This document shows, in pieces, positions 22,022 through 31,889 of a DNA stretch of 64,000 bases; positions within the stretch are counted from its first letter, which is position 1, and each line of letters opens with the position of its first letter. Both the position numbers and the translations under genes were made by a program. This stretch comes from Isoetes taiwanensis (Eukaryota > Streptophyta > Lycopodiopsida > Isoetales > Isoetaceae). The notes beneath the pieces were generated by a model. The model was not told where the DNA came from. It worked only from the letters and a program-made list of their open reading frames with translations, and made no database searches. The stretch is taken from contig JAJEKV010000051.1 in the NCBI GenBank assembly GCA_021234155.1, positions 3,655,370-3,719,369 of the forward strand, in the 5' to 3' direction.

Positions 22022-23370
22022 GGTACTGAGGAAGGTGCTGTGGTTAAGGTGGCTTGGTCGAAGTGCATCCTTCCAAAATGGGCAGGTGGTCTGGGTATGA
22101 TGGACTTCTTACTGTAGAGCAAAGTGCTTATTTCAAAGTTCATTTGGAGACTCCTGAATAGTGAGGATGACTCTCCTGGTTCACGCCTTCTTAGACAAGC
22201 TCTTGAACATTGTTTCCCTCTAGGCAAGAAGGCTGTCAAACCAGGCCTACCTTGGGATTTATTTCAGACTATGCAGCCTTTTCCAAGTGCTTCTCCATTT
22301 TTGCGTGGCTTGTTGGCAGCATGGGAGGCAGTCAGACATCTTTTCTGGCCATGCCCCTCTATCCACACCCTATTGGAGACTCCATGGTGGTGGGCACCCT
22401 CAGCACCTCCATTGGCAGCCTCAGTTCATCCCCTTACACAGTGTTGTCTCTATTCAAGCATGGTATGAGGAGGGTCGCCTACTGTCTTGGCCTGAATTTC
22501 AGTCAAAGTTCCTGCTCTCTCGTTGGGATGTATCTCTATAGGAGAAGGTCGCAGAGAATTTGCCTCTCATAGTGCAAGTTGGTGCTACTGAAAGGGTGCC
22601 ATGGGACTGTCATGAAAATATTCACAAAGGCAAGCAATTTGTCAGATCAGTATATCGCCTTCTTTTAGCACCACAACCCCTCCAGTTGCCAGATGGGTGG
22701 CACCTACATGTTCCACAACCCACTTTGTGTCGTACATGGCGATGGCTTTGGGATAGGTTGCTCCACCCTAAAGTCTCTGTACTGTGGTGGCAGGTTATCC
22801 ACAGGTGCCTGCGGGTTAATGCCTTTCGACATCGTTATGATCCTCGCATATCTGCAGTATGCCCGCTCTGCCTCTCAGACGTTGAGACTCTTGAGCATTG
22901 TCTCTTTGATTGTCCTGAGGTTCAACCAGCGTGTTGTTTAACAGTACATTGGACTGCCGATGCATTCTTTTGGCGTCCTATCCCAACGCGTGGCCTCCAG
23001 CTAAACAAAGGGCATTTCATCTTGGTTCCGGCTGGCTCCTATGGTCGATATGGGAGCGTCGCAGACACCACATCTTTCAGGGCATTTATTCATCTGCACA
23101 CAGTGTTATTACAGTGGCCCAGAAAAAGATATTGATAGCCTACAAGTGTTCTTCCCTTGACTCAGAACTGGTGGAACGCATCTGGATTCAGTATCTTCGA
23201 ATTGATTCTTATCATTAGTCTCCTATTCTGGAGTAAGTACATTGTGCTCCAGGCTCGTGCTCCTGTGGCGTCTCTGTGTGCTTACACAGTTAGATGAGAC
23301 ATGTAAATTTTGTACTTTTTTCTGATTAATAAACTTTTTGGCTTTCGTCCTTCAAAAAAAAAAAAAAAAA
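22022..23370 (+). mobile_element. LINE 3' end, poly(A) type (interrupted by copy C)
   Basis: It reads from a reverse-transcriptase tail (VAWSKCILPKWAGGLGMMD, near 22045) through an intermediate segment to a zinc-binding RT-associated domain. The domain has LHPKVSVLWWQVIHRCLRVN (22760), CPLCLSDVETLEHCLFDCP (22860), and WLLWSIWERRRHHIFQG (23030). A 3' UTR ends in ttcgtccttc plus 17 A. Stops and shifts show it is dead. The missing 5' part should lie left of copy C. Confidence 0.85.
23354..23370 (+). repeat. Poly(A) tail of LINE
   Basis: A run of 17 A follows taataaactttttggctttcgtccttc, with an AATAAA-like signal about 30 bp upstream. Confidence 0.8.
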
Positions 23371-23496
23371 TGCAATAAGTAATACCCATTGGCTGCAGCT
23401 TGTGTGCTAGGTATGAAGATAACAGGCAAGGCCAGGACACAAAAGAATGCTAGCAACAAGTCTAGCTAATATACAGTGGCGCTATGAATGTGCTTT

Positions 23497-24165
23497 CATT
23501 ATCATCTTTGTGGTACAAAAAAATAGGGCCATGAATGATGTAAAGGAGGACCAGCAAATGCCAATGAACCAACAACTTGTTAATTACTTGTGCAAATACA
23601 AATGCTTTTCATACATCGACCTCTGCTTACAGGAATCCAAGAAGAAGTTTGAAATGTATGGAACATGCATTAAGGTTAAATCTAGCACCTACATCTGGAC
23701 CAGCCCATTGAAAGAGATTAATCTTGCAGAAGTTTGCAAATTAAAGAAAGCTCTGCATCCAAAGGTAGAAATTTTTTCCAGCATAACATACATAGGTTTT
23801 GCACAGATCTTCACAGACCTATCTTCAGCTCATTATCATCTTTGTGGTACAAAAAAAATAGGGTCATGAATGATTTAAAGAAGGACCAGCAAATGCCAAT
23901 GAACCAACAATCTGTTGATTACTTGTGCAAACACAAACGCTTTTCATACATCGACCTCTGGTTACAGGAATCCAAGAAGAAGATAGAAATGTATGGAACC
24001 TGCATTAGGGTTAAATCTAGCGCCTACATCTGGGCCAACACATTGAAAGAGATTAATCTTGCAGAAGTTTGCAAATTAAAGAAAGCTCTGCATCCAAAGG
24101 TACAAATGTTTTCCTGCATAACATACATAGGTTTTCCAAAGATCTTCGCAGACCTATCTTCAGCT
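23497..24165 (+). repeat. Two-copy tandem repeat, 334-bp unit
   Basis: Copy 1 is 23497-23830 and copy 2 is 23831-24165. Both start cattatcatctttgtggtac and share more than nine tenths of their bases by eye. Each copy holds an open frame of about 110 codons (YLCK.K.FSYIDL, LKEINLAEVCKLKKALHPK). The unit is not a multiple of three, so the frames differ between copies. I do not recognise the protein. Confidence 0.8.
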
Positions 24166-24323
24166 GGTCCCTGTTTAGTTTTATGCTGAAAGTTCTGTGC
24201 AGCTGGTTTCAGAATGGTCTAAGTAGGTTGCTGAATGCCGCATCAAATATATGTGGCTTCTAAGACATCATTTCAAAGGGAAACGAACATGCTCGATTGC
24301 CGCTGCAGCTGCTGGTCGACCGA

Positions 24324-24566
24324 AAGCCATGTTATGGTGGGAAAGCCTGCTCTTGGAAAGAGAAAGCCTGCTCCTGCCAAGTTCAGAAAGGGAATTAAAA
24401 GCTCGAAGCTAAACCCGGCTCCTTCTTCTGTGTGTATCGAAGAGGAAGACTTACCCTAGAAACTAGGACTTCGATTATGGAAAAGCCTGCTCCTGGAAAG
24501 AAGAAATTGCACGGATATGCCAAGTCAGAAAGGGGATTCAAAGCTCGTAGCCAAACCCACCCGGCT
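24324..24566 (+). repeat. Degenerate direct repeat with GAAAGCCTGCTCCTG
   Basis: The words gaaagcctgctc(c/t)tg, aagttcagaaaggg.att.aaagctcg and aaacccggctc occur twice (24335-24425 and 24480-24570). It is a short non-coding duplication. Confidence 0.5.
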
Positions 24567-24569
24567 CAA

Positions 24570-26590
24570 ATTACAGGGGAAAATTAGACAATACAAAAAC
24601 TATACAAATATGAGGCTAAACCATTGCAAAAGTGGAATTAAAACATAAAATATAGTGCACACTCTAGATGTACACATTAGTACGTTTTTTGAAATACGCC
24701 CATGAAATCATATGAAAACCATGCCAAAAAGCGTATAAAATCACAAAAAAAAAACCCCTGTTATAATGCTAGATATTTAAACGAGGTGCACCCTGGACTA
24801 CCACAGTCGTCGGATTCGTCGATCCTACGTCTCAGATCGTATGTTGGGGCCTCTGGGCACCTCTCGTTTTGCTTATAGTCATTTATGATTGGAGGTGCCT
24901 ATGATTTTGAAATATGAAATACGATTTCGCCTCTATAGGGAATATCGAACCTCTATACGTCTTTGGTTAAGATTTTAGAATATAAAATACGGGGGTTCGA
25001 TCCTCTACCAAAATAACTCAATGTCCTAATAAGACTACTTTAACCAATGTACCCAATGAGTTTTTATCTTGAATCTATGTTTTTTCCTTATAACAACCTA
25101 TTCAATTGTTTTAGGGATATATAGTCTATGGTTTTATTATTTTTATATCCATATTAAATCCCCTTGGAACCCCCTAGGGTAACAGGGAAAAAATTAAGCA
25201 TATTATATATTTTTTCATAAAAAATGATTTGGCTATTTTTCAAAATTTTACAGTATTTTATGATATAAATTTGGCTAAAGTTACTATTATTATTATATTT
25301 ATATGTATTTGGACTTGGTGAAACTTTTGAATTATGTACTATAAACTTTCACTTGGCTATTTTTTTCCAACTGGAAAAAGCAAAAAATGTAAATTAAATT
25401 CTGTAGCTTTAGATATATTGTACTACAATTACAAATATAAAATCAACAATCAAGGAACATACAATAATATTAAAAAACTTTTAACAAAAGCTCACAACAT
25501 AGCTTATAACATGCATAATCTGAACTATATTCAATGCAACGACATTTTATAGATATAGTGATCAAATTGCACTTATCTCTAACTCTTCAAGGAAGATGTT
25601 ATGCAACAACTCGGGCATCTAGAGGAATGACCATCTCTTACAATTCTTTTTTGAAGATACATATGTGGTACATATAATAGAAATTCATAGTTTGAAACAC
25701 TATTATCACTGATGATGATAGGTGGGGAAGTGTAAACGTCTATAATAAGAATTCATTTTTGTTTGGCTATTAATGATTTAATATATAAATATTGTAATAT
25801 AAAAAAGGCTAATCCCTTTTTGTTTAAGGAAAAGGGGGAAAATGGTTTGGCTAATCCTAAAAAAATAATAGAGTACTTGTTTTAACTATGGCTATTTTTT
25901 ATTTTTTTAAAAGAAATCTCCCTTCATAAAATTCGCCGCGAAAATTGTCTAGACCCCTTAAAAAATCGCCGTCTGGCTATTAATAGGCACTAATTTTTTC
26001 TACGGTTGTAGAAATATTGAGACCAATTTGCTTATACATTAAATAATGGTTGTTTGTCATACTATGCAGCTAATATCAACGAACTGATATCTTTTCCTCT
26101 AAGGTTGGGCTACAAGGCCCTTTCATGATCCTCTTTGCTCTCCTACCTTCCTTTCAATGCTTTCGATCTTTTTGCCTCAAGCCTGCCCTTCTGCTAGTTT
26201 TATTTTTTTGGTGGATAAAGAATTCTAATGATACTAAGTACATGCTACATGATAGGAAATAGACATAAATTTTCGTCAACAAATTATAAGATTGTCAACA
26301 AAGTATTGATTTTTAATATGACAACATGCAATGTGATAGGTGGTTAAGCCCTTAACTTTAACAAATTGTTATAAGTTAACCCCTTCACTTTACAATTTCC
26401 TTAACAAAAATCGTGCGCATAAGTAGTTAAATTAAATTGGCTTGGCATAACAAATTTAAACCCATGGTATGTAGGTACCCTGGCCCTGTAATTTCCTTAC
26501 TTTACTTTTGTTAAGTGCATTGGGGACGGCATTGAGAGCTCCATCCCCAGTCCCTTCACAAAGCTCCTCGCCATGGCATTGGCTCCAAAA
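24570..26590. other. AT-rich intergenic stretch, no gene seen
   Basis: No supported coding region. The word tttggctattttt and close variants recur at 25211, 25352, 25762, 25890 and 25974, with shorter tttggcta at 25269 and 25850. The only longer open frame (25334-25552) is Tyr/Asn/Lys-rich and looks like chance in AT-rich DNA. Confidence 0.5.
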
Positions 26591-27076
26591 CATGAACAAT
26601 AATTCACTACCCCTTTCCATCATCCTGGTTTTTTTCGACGAAAAGTGTAGGGTACCATTTTGTCTTGTTTTTCTCATTTTTTGACCTTAGGATTCCATTC
26701 CACGCTTCCACAACTTCTTAGAGCACCATCTGTGCATGACTTGGCATTATACATACTTGAGGTTCTAGATAAACGTCTGCAATTACTGAGCCCTCAGTAG
26801 TCATTATCTCTGCTTGTCTAGTATCATCATTACTGCAAAGGTTTTTCCCTTGAAAACCTTTCGAAGCAGAGGTTTTTTAATCCTAGTAGTAATGATTGTA
26901 CTAGCCCATTGTATGGGTCCCAATGGTCTCCGTGGACGTTAACAAATTTATTCTATTCTATTCTATTCTTTCCATCATCCTGGTTTTTTTCGACGAAAGC
27001 ATGAACAATAATTCACTACCCCTTTCCATCATCCTGGTTTTTTTCGACGAAAAGTCTAGGGTACCATTTTGTCTTG
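26591..27076. repeat. 77-bp direct repeats flanking a LINE tail
   Basis: The segment starting catgaacaataattcactac and ending ttttgtcttg is present at 26591-26667 and 27000-27076 with one mismatch. A further 30-bp partial copy lies at 26970-26999. It looks like an unusually long target duplication around the LINE tail at 26668-26969. Confidence 0.7.
26668..26969 (+). mobile_element. Short LINE 3' end, pentanucleotide-tail family
   Basis: Non-coding 3' end. A hairpin AAAACCT/AGGTTTT lies at 26856-26878, then gtcccaatggtctccgtggacg, then a (TTCTA)n tail at 26950-26969. The same order is found at 27575-27830 and around 50700-51125. Confidence 0.65.
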
Positions 27077-27830
27077 CTTTGGGATGCCAGTGCCCTTGAA
27101 CAGGTCAAGACAGCACACTACCAGCGCCACATAAATCCCACATTGGAACGAGGCCCACAATGCTACCTGCGCACCCACTTGCCCATGAAAAGACGCAGAC
27201 TCATTGCCTCCATTCGCACAGGGGCACATCATCTTCGAATTGAGACATGTAGATGGATTGGTGAGCCACGTCAGGACAGGCTCTGTCAATGCTGCCAAAT
27301 GGGAGTCATTGAGGATGAATCTCATACCCTTCAAAGTTGCCCAGCATATGATCAAATCCGGACGCGCTATGCTGAGTTGGTCAGGCCTGGCCAGCCGCTA
27401 CATGTGACATTGCGCACGACATCCGTACGGGTGCTAGGATCATACCTTCAGGAGGTCATGGACATGTGAGATCAGCTATGTCCTCGGGCACGCGCTTGAC
27501 ATGTACATACATATTTATTTCATGATGATGTATACTTGTACAGTTTGACAGCATTCTTATTACTGCCACGGTTTTTCCCTCGAAAACCCTTTGGGGCGGG
27601 GGTTTTTTAACCCGGATAGTAATAAGTTTGCTGCGCTCCTTATGGGTCCCATAGGCCGATTGATCTCAGTGGACGATAAAAAACTATTCTTATTCTTATT
27701 CTTATTCTTATTCTTATTCTTATTCTTATTCTTATTCTTATTCTTATTCTTATTCTTATTCTTATTCTTATTCTTATTCTTATTCTTATTCTTATTCTTA
27801 TTCTTATTCTTATTCTTATTTTTATTCTTA
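27077..27830 (+). mobile_element. LINE C-terminus and 3' end, pentanucleotide-tail family
   Basis: The codons 27080-27466 read RRRLIASIRTGAHHLRIETC, RWIGEPRQDRLCQCCQMGVI and EDESHTLQSCPAYDQIR. This is the C-terminal CCHC-like domain that follows RT in many LINEs. The 3' UTR has the hairpin AAAACCC/GGGTTTT (27585-27608), the phrase cagtggacgataa, and a tail expanded to (ATTCTT)n. It is 5'-truncated at 27077. Confidence 0.8.
27686..27830 (+). repeat. (ATTCTT)n microsatellite, about 24 units
   Basis: Uniform hexanucleotide array with one interruption near the end (tattttta). It sits exactly where the LINE tail belongs. The Lys/Asn, Phe/Leu and Arg/Ile repeat frames it creates are not proteins. 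Confidence 0.92.
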
Positions 27831-29031
27831 CCAAGGAAAAGCTTGGAAAACAAATGGCTTAGTAAAACTCATTATGTGGTATTTGGATTCATGGTACCAA
27901 AAATACAATGCAAGTAAATGATTTTGGTACTTGTTAGTTTTTGTTTATGTTGGGAATAATGGAGTATAGCTTGTTTTGTAATAATACAAAAACATTTGCA
28001 GGCGTGGACAAGAAGTTGGACCATAGGCTCTTTGATGGGCATCCTATAAATTCCATGGGAATGATCAAACATTGATTTTGGTCTATCTAATTTCTCTTCT
28101 TGAAGGGTAGTTCCAATAGATTTTGTTTGTTTTCAAATGGTTACATAATAGTAACAAATTTAATCAAGTCCCTATTGTCAAATGGTCTTGATTCTTTAAA
28201 GAGTTGCGTCTACATGCTAGACATCTCAAGAACTCTCTTTAGAGCTATAGCAGCAATCATATCTTTTTTGAGGTACCAGATACGGATCCATCTACATTCT
28301 CCATGTCCCTTCAATAGCAACCTACAATATGCTCGTTCCTAACTCTTGTCTTCAAATGAGCATGCCTATAGTAAGAGGATATATGTGTGCTTTATGAAAG
28401 GCCATCAAGGAGGGATGTTGCCACTATCATATGATGTAAGAAATGCACTTTACTTTCACTTCTTTATATGATCTCTCACGTTCTCATATGATCTTTTAAG
28501 ATCACAATAACCAATGGTTATGTATAGTTTTGTTACATTTCACTTCCATATAAAGAATATCCCTTATGTACAAATATCTCCAATGTAGCATCACTTTCTC
28601 ATCCAAATTGGATTATTATTGGTGTAGAATTACATATTTGCCAAGTAGGTATTCCACCATTTCTAGTGGGATATAAAGTTGAATGGAAACGACAATATAA
28701 TATCTCCATAGACAGATACTAATGACCATTGAGATAATATGTGGGACCAAAATGGACATCAAATAATAGCTCAATTCAATGTAGAATTTGATCTTATGAT
28801 AATATCAGTATTCCTCCTACATTGTAGTGTCTCCCTTCCTTTCTATTACATACGTTTGTTCCTACTCTACCTAGACTTTCTAATCTTCACAAGGTAAAGT
28901 TATCAATATTGATGAATTTTGAATTAGTAAGTTCATATTTTTTTAAAGGCTATCATGATTGATCAATTCTCACTTGTGAACTCATTGCATTATATATTGT
29001 CTTGTTATAGCTTCTAAGATTTGATTCTAGC
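27831..29031. other. Intergenic, upstream of the ASR gene
   Basis: AT-rich, with no supported gene. It presumably holds the ASR promoter and 5' UTR. A TATA-like tatatattg lies at about 28991-28999, 30-40 bp before the ATG, which is close for a promoter, so the true start site is unclear. Confidence 0.4.
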
Positions 29032-29583
29032 ATGTTTCATCACAAAAGAGATGACGAGTATGATGAGAATTATGAGTCAAACTTTGATAAAGAGGCAGAG
29101 AATGCTGAGGATAATGTATATGGTGTTAGAAAATATGATGAAGGTCAAAGATATCAAAAGGATCACAACAAATCCGAGTCATCCATGCCTTCATGGAGGC
29201 TCGACGATGACAATGAAGAATGTGACGAGTATAAGAGGCAAGAACAAATACAAGAAGCCCAAGATGCAGCACAAGAACATAGGAAGCATAATCATCTAGC
29301 AAAATTAGGTGCCTTAGGTACAAGTGCCTATGCTTTAGTAAGTCTTCTTTCTCCTTCCTTATTCTATTTTGTTTGCCTTTATCCTCTTAATATTCAAAGT
29401 TTTTGTTCTCAGTATGAAGCATATGAGGCTAAAAAGGACCCTGAGCATGCAGTACAACATGAGATCAAAGCAGGTGCGGCTGCAGCAATGGCTGCTGGGT
29501 CCATTGGATATGCAACACATGAACATCATAAATGGAAAGATGCAGAGGCAGAATATGAGCGTGTAGAATATAGGATTGAGTAG
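29032..29583 (+). CDS. ASR (ABA/WDS-induced) stress protein, two exons
   Basis: Exon 1 is 29032-29337 and exon 2 is 29413-29583, giving 158 residues. The intron 29338-29412 has gtaagt and ttctcag ends. Residues 1-80 are highly charged and probably disordered. Residues 83-140 form the ABA/WDS domain: HRKHNHLAKLGALGTSAYAL, then YEAYEAKKDPEHAVQHEIKA, then an Ala-rich GAAAAMAAGSIGY and THEHHKWKDAEAEYE. ASR proteins are small hydrophilic zinc-binding proteins made under drought, salt and ABA, found in nucleus and cytosol; that role is from the family. The His-rich tail of some members is absent. The 75-bp intron has no stop and keeps frame. Confidence 0.88.
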   Translation: MFHHKRDDEYDENYESNFDKEAENAEDNVYGVRKYDEGQRYQKDHNKSESSMPSWRLDDDNEECDEYKRQEQIQEAQDAAQEHRKHNHLAKLGALGTSAYALVSLLSPSLFYFVCLYPLNIQSFCSQYEAYEAKKDPEHAVQHEIKAGAAAAMAAGSIGYATHEHHKWKDAEAEYERVEYRIE

Positions 29584-29730
29584 AAGCATAGGTTTTTTCC
29601 ATCTATGGGATAAAAGATTTTAATAATAGGATTGTTGTGCTATTACCAAATATACATAGGTAACATTGGTTGGAAGTACTGGGCATAATTCAAGTGTCAC
29701 CATGTGGTGTGCATTCCCCTCCTTTCTGGG

Positions 29731-29750
29731 TTTTTTTTTTTTTTTTTTTT
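29731..29750. repeat. Poly(T) run
   Basis: Twenty T in a row, 150 bp after the ASR stop codon; possibly an antisense retroposon tail. Confidence 0.7.
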
Positions 29751-29946
29751 CTCCCTGAGGGGGAGGGTGGTCGCTATAAAATAATAACTACATTATCATA
29801 AGGGATAGGTTCGAATATAGTATATATATAGAATATAAAAAGCATATGGTAGGTACTATATATTCATGTTTTAGCAAAAATATGCATTTTATAGTAATAA
29901 AAAGAAGTAGCAAACTTTCGTCCAAAAACAATGTGTTTGCACAATA

Positions 29947-30018
29947 CATCACACGACATCATGAGCACATGTTTATGTTTTTCATCACATGACATCATGA
30001 GCACATGTTTATGTTTTT
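29947..30018. repeat. 36-bp tandem duplication
   Basis: The unit starting catcacacgacatcatgagc is repeated once, with one changed base. Confidence 0.85.
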
Positions 30019-30640
30019 CCTCCTTGATTGACACCCTAAGACATTTTAGAAGAAAGTATTACATAAACCCATGCAACCTCCTCGTAACATCTCTTCAGAG
30101 CAGTGGGTGTAGTACTGATGTAGTTTACGATCCTAACGTGGTCCAAAATATTGTGCCAGAGCAGACATGCCTCGCATTGTCTATAACAAACTTCAAGGCA
30201 AATGCAATGATTCTATGCCATTATAGAACCATCATTTTTGCGAAGATGGCATATCCTTGGCCTATTATTGTAAGATTTTTTCCTTTTTTCTATTGTTTCT
30301 CTATATATTGTTATTGTCTTCCAGTTCATTCCTATCGGCCTTCTCTAGCGTTCCCTTTCTTCCTTCTTCTTGTTTTCTATTCTATTCTATTCCTAGATTA
30401 CTTTCTTAAACCACGATTCCGTTAATTTGAAATTATTCCACATTTCATTTTTTTGAAAATGACATAAAAATGCGTCTTTCACACTTGATTTTGAGGTACT
30501 TTGGAGTAAAAGATAGGATTTAAAGGCTTCAATTTCCAAAGAATCTGGTTTAAGATTGATCAAAGCATTAAAATGCAAACATAAAATATACATTCAAAAT
30601 TAATTTTATGAAAATTTTGCAGATATATAGTAGAAAAATG
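30019..30640. other. Intergenic, no gene seen
   Basis: The 164-codon open frame across 29931-30425 is made of the tandem duplication and T-rich sequence and matches nothing I know. I see no gene. Confidence 0.4.
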
Positions 30641-30649
30641 GTCTATTTA

Positions 30650-31129
30650 CATGAACTTTAGTTGTAGAAAACTGAAGATTCTAACCTTTCAGACCAATAT
30701 ATTAGGTCCATTTCTAGGTCGCATGGCGCGAGAATTGATGCAAAAATACAAACTTTAGCATCAATATACTATGTCCAATTGGAGGTGGTAGGCAAGAATA
30801 GCACACTCTTCTTTGCCACATCTCGCGCTAAGCGCGAGGGTTAATGCAAAAATTTAAATTTTACTTGTACAAATTAGATGACATCGCAAGAATAGCAACC
30901 CATTCTCTGTCACATCTCGCGCTATGCACGAGAGTTAATGCAAAAATACAAATTCATGTTGTAAAAAAACTAAGAATTTAACCTTTTAGATCAATATACT
31001 AAGTCCAATTGGATGATATATGACAAGAATAGTAGACCTTCTCTGCCACATCTCGCGCTTAGCGCGACAAGGCAAAATAGAAAAAAAATCCTCTTTTCGC
31101 GCTACGTGGCAGAGAAGGGTCTACTATTC
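30650..31129. repeat. Imperfect tandem repeats carrying CGCG palindromes
   Basis: The word cacatctcgcgct followed by its partial inverse (agcgcgag) recurs at 30821, 30915 and 31051. Each is in a repeat that also contains aatatactaagtccaattgg and caagaatag. The last repeat closes in a foldback: 31027-31059 (gaatagtagacc...) pairs with 31097-31129 (...ggtctactattc). The spacing is irregular (94 and 136 bp). Confidence 0.75.
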
Positions 31130-31131
31130 AC

Positions 31132-31389
31132 CTTTGGCTTCTCCTCATTTCTCATATAATCTGAAAGCAGATAATTAAAAGCATTCCAAGAGTATTCTAC
31201 AGGAATTTTTCGCAAAACAAATCGATTTGACAATACCCATTTCTCAATTTCAAGCCTAAAAGCACCCATGTCATCCATTATAGCTAAGAATTTCTGGATA
31301 GATGAAGAAAAGAGGTGATTTTCTTTCTCAATTTGCAAAGGGCTGAAGAGCTTTGATTTCTCTTGCCTGGCTGCGTCACCAAGGTAAAT
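31132..31389 (-). other. Exon-like open segment of unknown protein
   Basis: On the minus strand an open 86-codon segment lies between an acceptor-like tgtttgacag and a donor-like AAGgtgaat. It includes IYLGDAARQEKSKLF, FLAIMDDMGAFRLEIEKWV and YSWNAFNYLLSDYMRNEE. Composition looks protein-like, but I do not recognise it and find no partner exons. It abuts the foldback repeat on one side, so it may be a captured exon. Confidence 0.35.
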
Positions 31390-31429
31390 CTGTCAAACAC
31401 TTGCCAAACAACAATGCATCAAACTCATA

Positions 31430-31630
31430 GAAGGTAAGAATAGGAGCTCGCGCGTTGAGGCTCCAGTTGAGGCGCCAAGAGTTCGTATTGGTGCCAGGCG
31501 CTATGAGCTCACTCAGCACTACGCGCCAGGAACTCACATTGGCCACCACGCGACAGGGGAAGAAAAAAGAGAGACAATAAAACTCGCCTGGCCGCTAGGC
31601 GCTATGCGCAAGATAAAGGCGTTGCCATTC
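31430..31630. repeat. GGCGC-rich palindromic segment
   Basis: Several short inverse words (gaggcgcc, ccaggcgct, cgcgccagg, aggcgctatgcgc) and repeated gagctc/aactca blocks occur in 200 bp. No gene is visible. Confidence 0.4.
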
Positions 31631-31674
31631 AAGAAGAAAAAAGAACCAACTTAACTCCAAAATTTGTACTCCGT

Positions 31675-31885
31675 GGGAAGCCCATAACACTCGGCGGGAA
31701 ATCGAAATTTTAATAGTAGGTGGGAAACACAAAAGTAACACTGGGCGGGAAGCTTAAAACCAACACTCGGGGGGAAACCAAAAATGAGAACTAGGGGGAA
31801 CCCTGAAACTGACAACCCTGAAACAAACAGCCTTGAAACTGACACATGGGGCCCTGAAACTAACAACCCCGAAACTCACACCCGG
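31675..31885. repeat. Minisatellite-like repeats
   Basis: Units of roughly 30 bp with (a)cactcggcgggaa occur about five times, followed by four or five 14-17 bp units of ccctgaaactgacaa. Confidence 0.6.
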
Positions 31886-31889
31886 TGGG

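Noticed and set aside
25334-25552. 72-codon Tyr/Asn/Lys-rich frame as a small gene
   Set aside because: Composition follows the AT-rich background; no homology recognised.
27560-27917. Long open frames of Lys-Asn, Phe-Leu or Arg-Ile repeats
   Set aside because: They are translations of the (ATTCTT)n array and have no start or end outside it that makes sense.
29931-30425. 164-codon hydrophobic frame
   Set aside because: It spans a 36-bp duplication and T-rich DNA, with no motif and no splice support.
30821-31070. CRISPR-like array
   Set aside because: Spacing is irregular, the repeats are palindromic and AT-flanked, and this is plant nuclear DNA.
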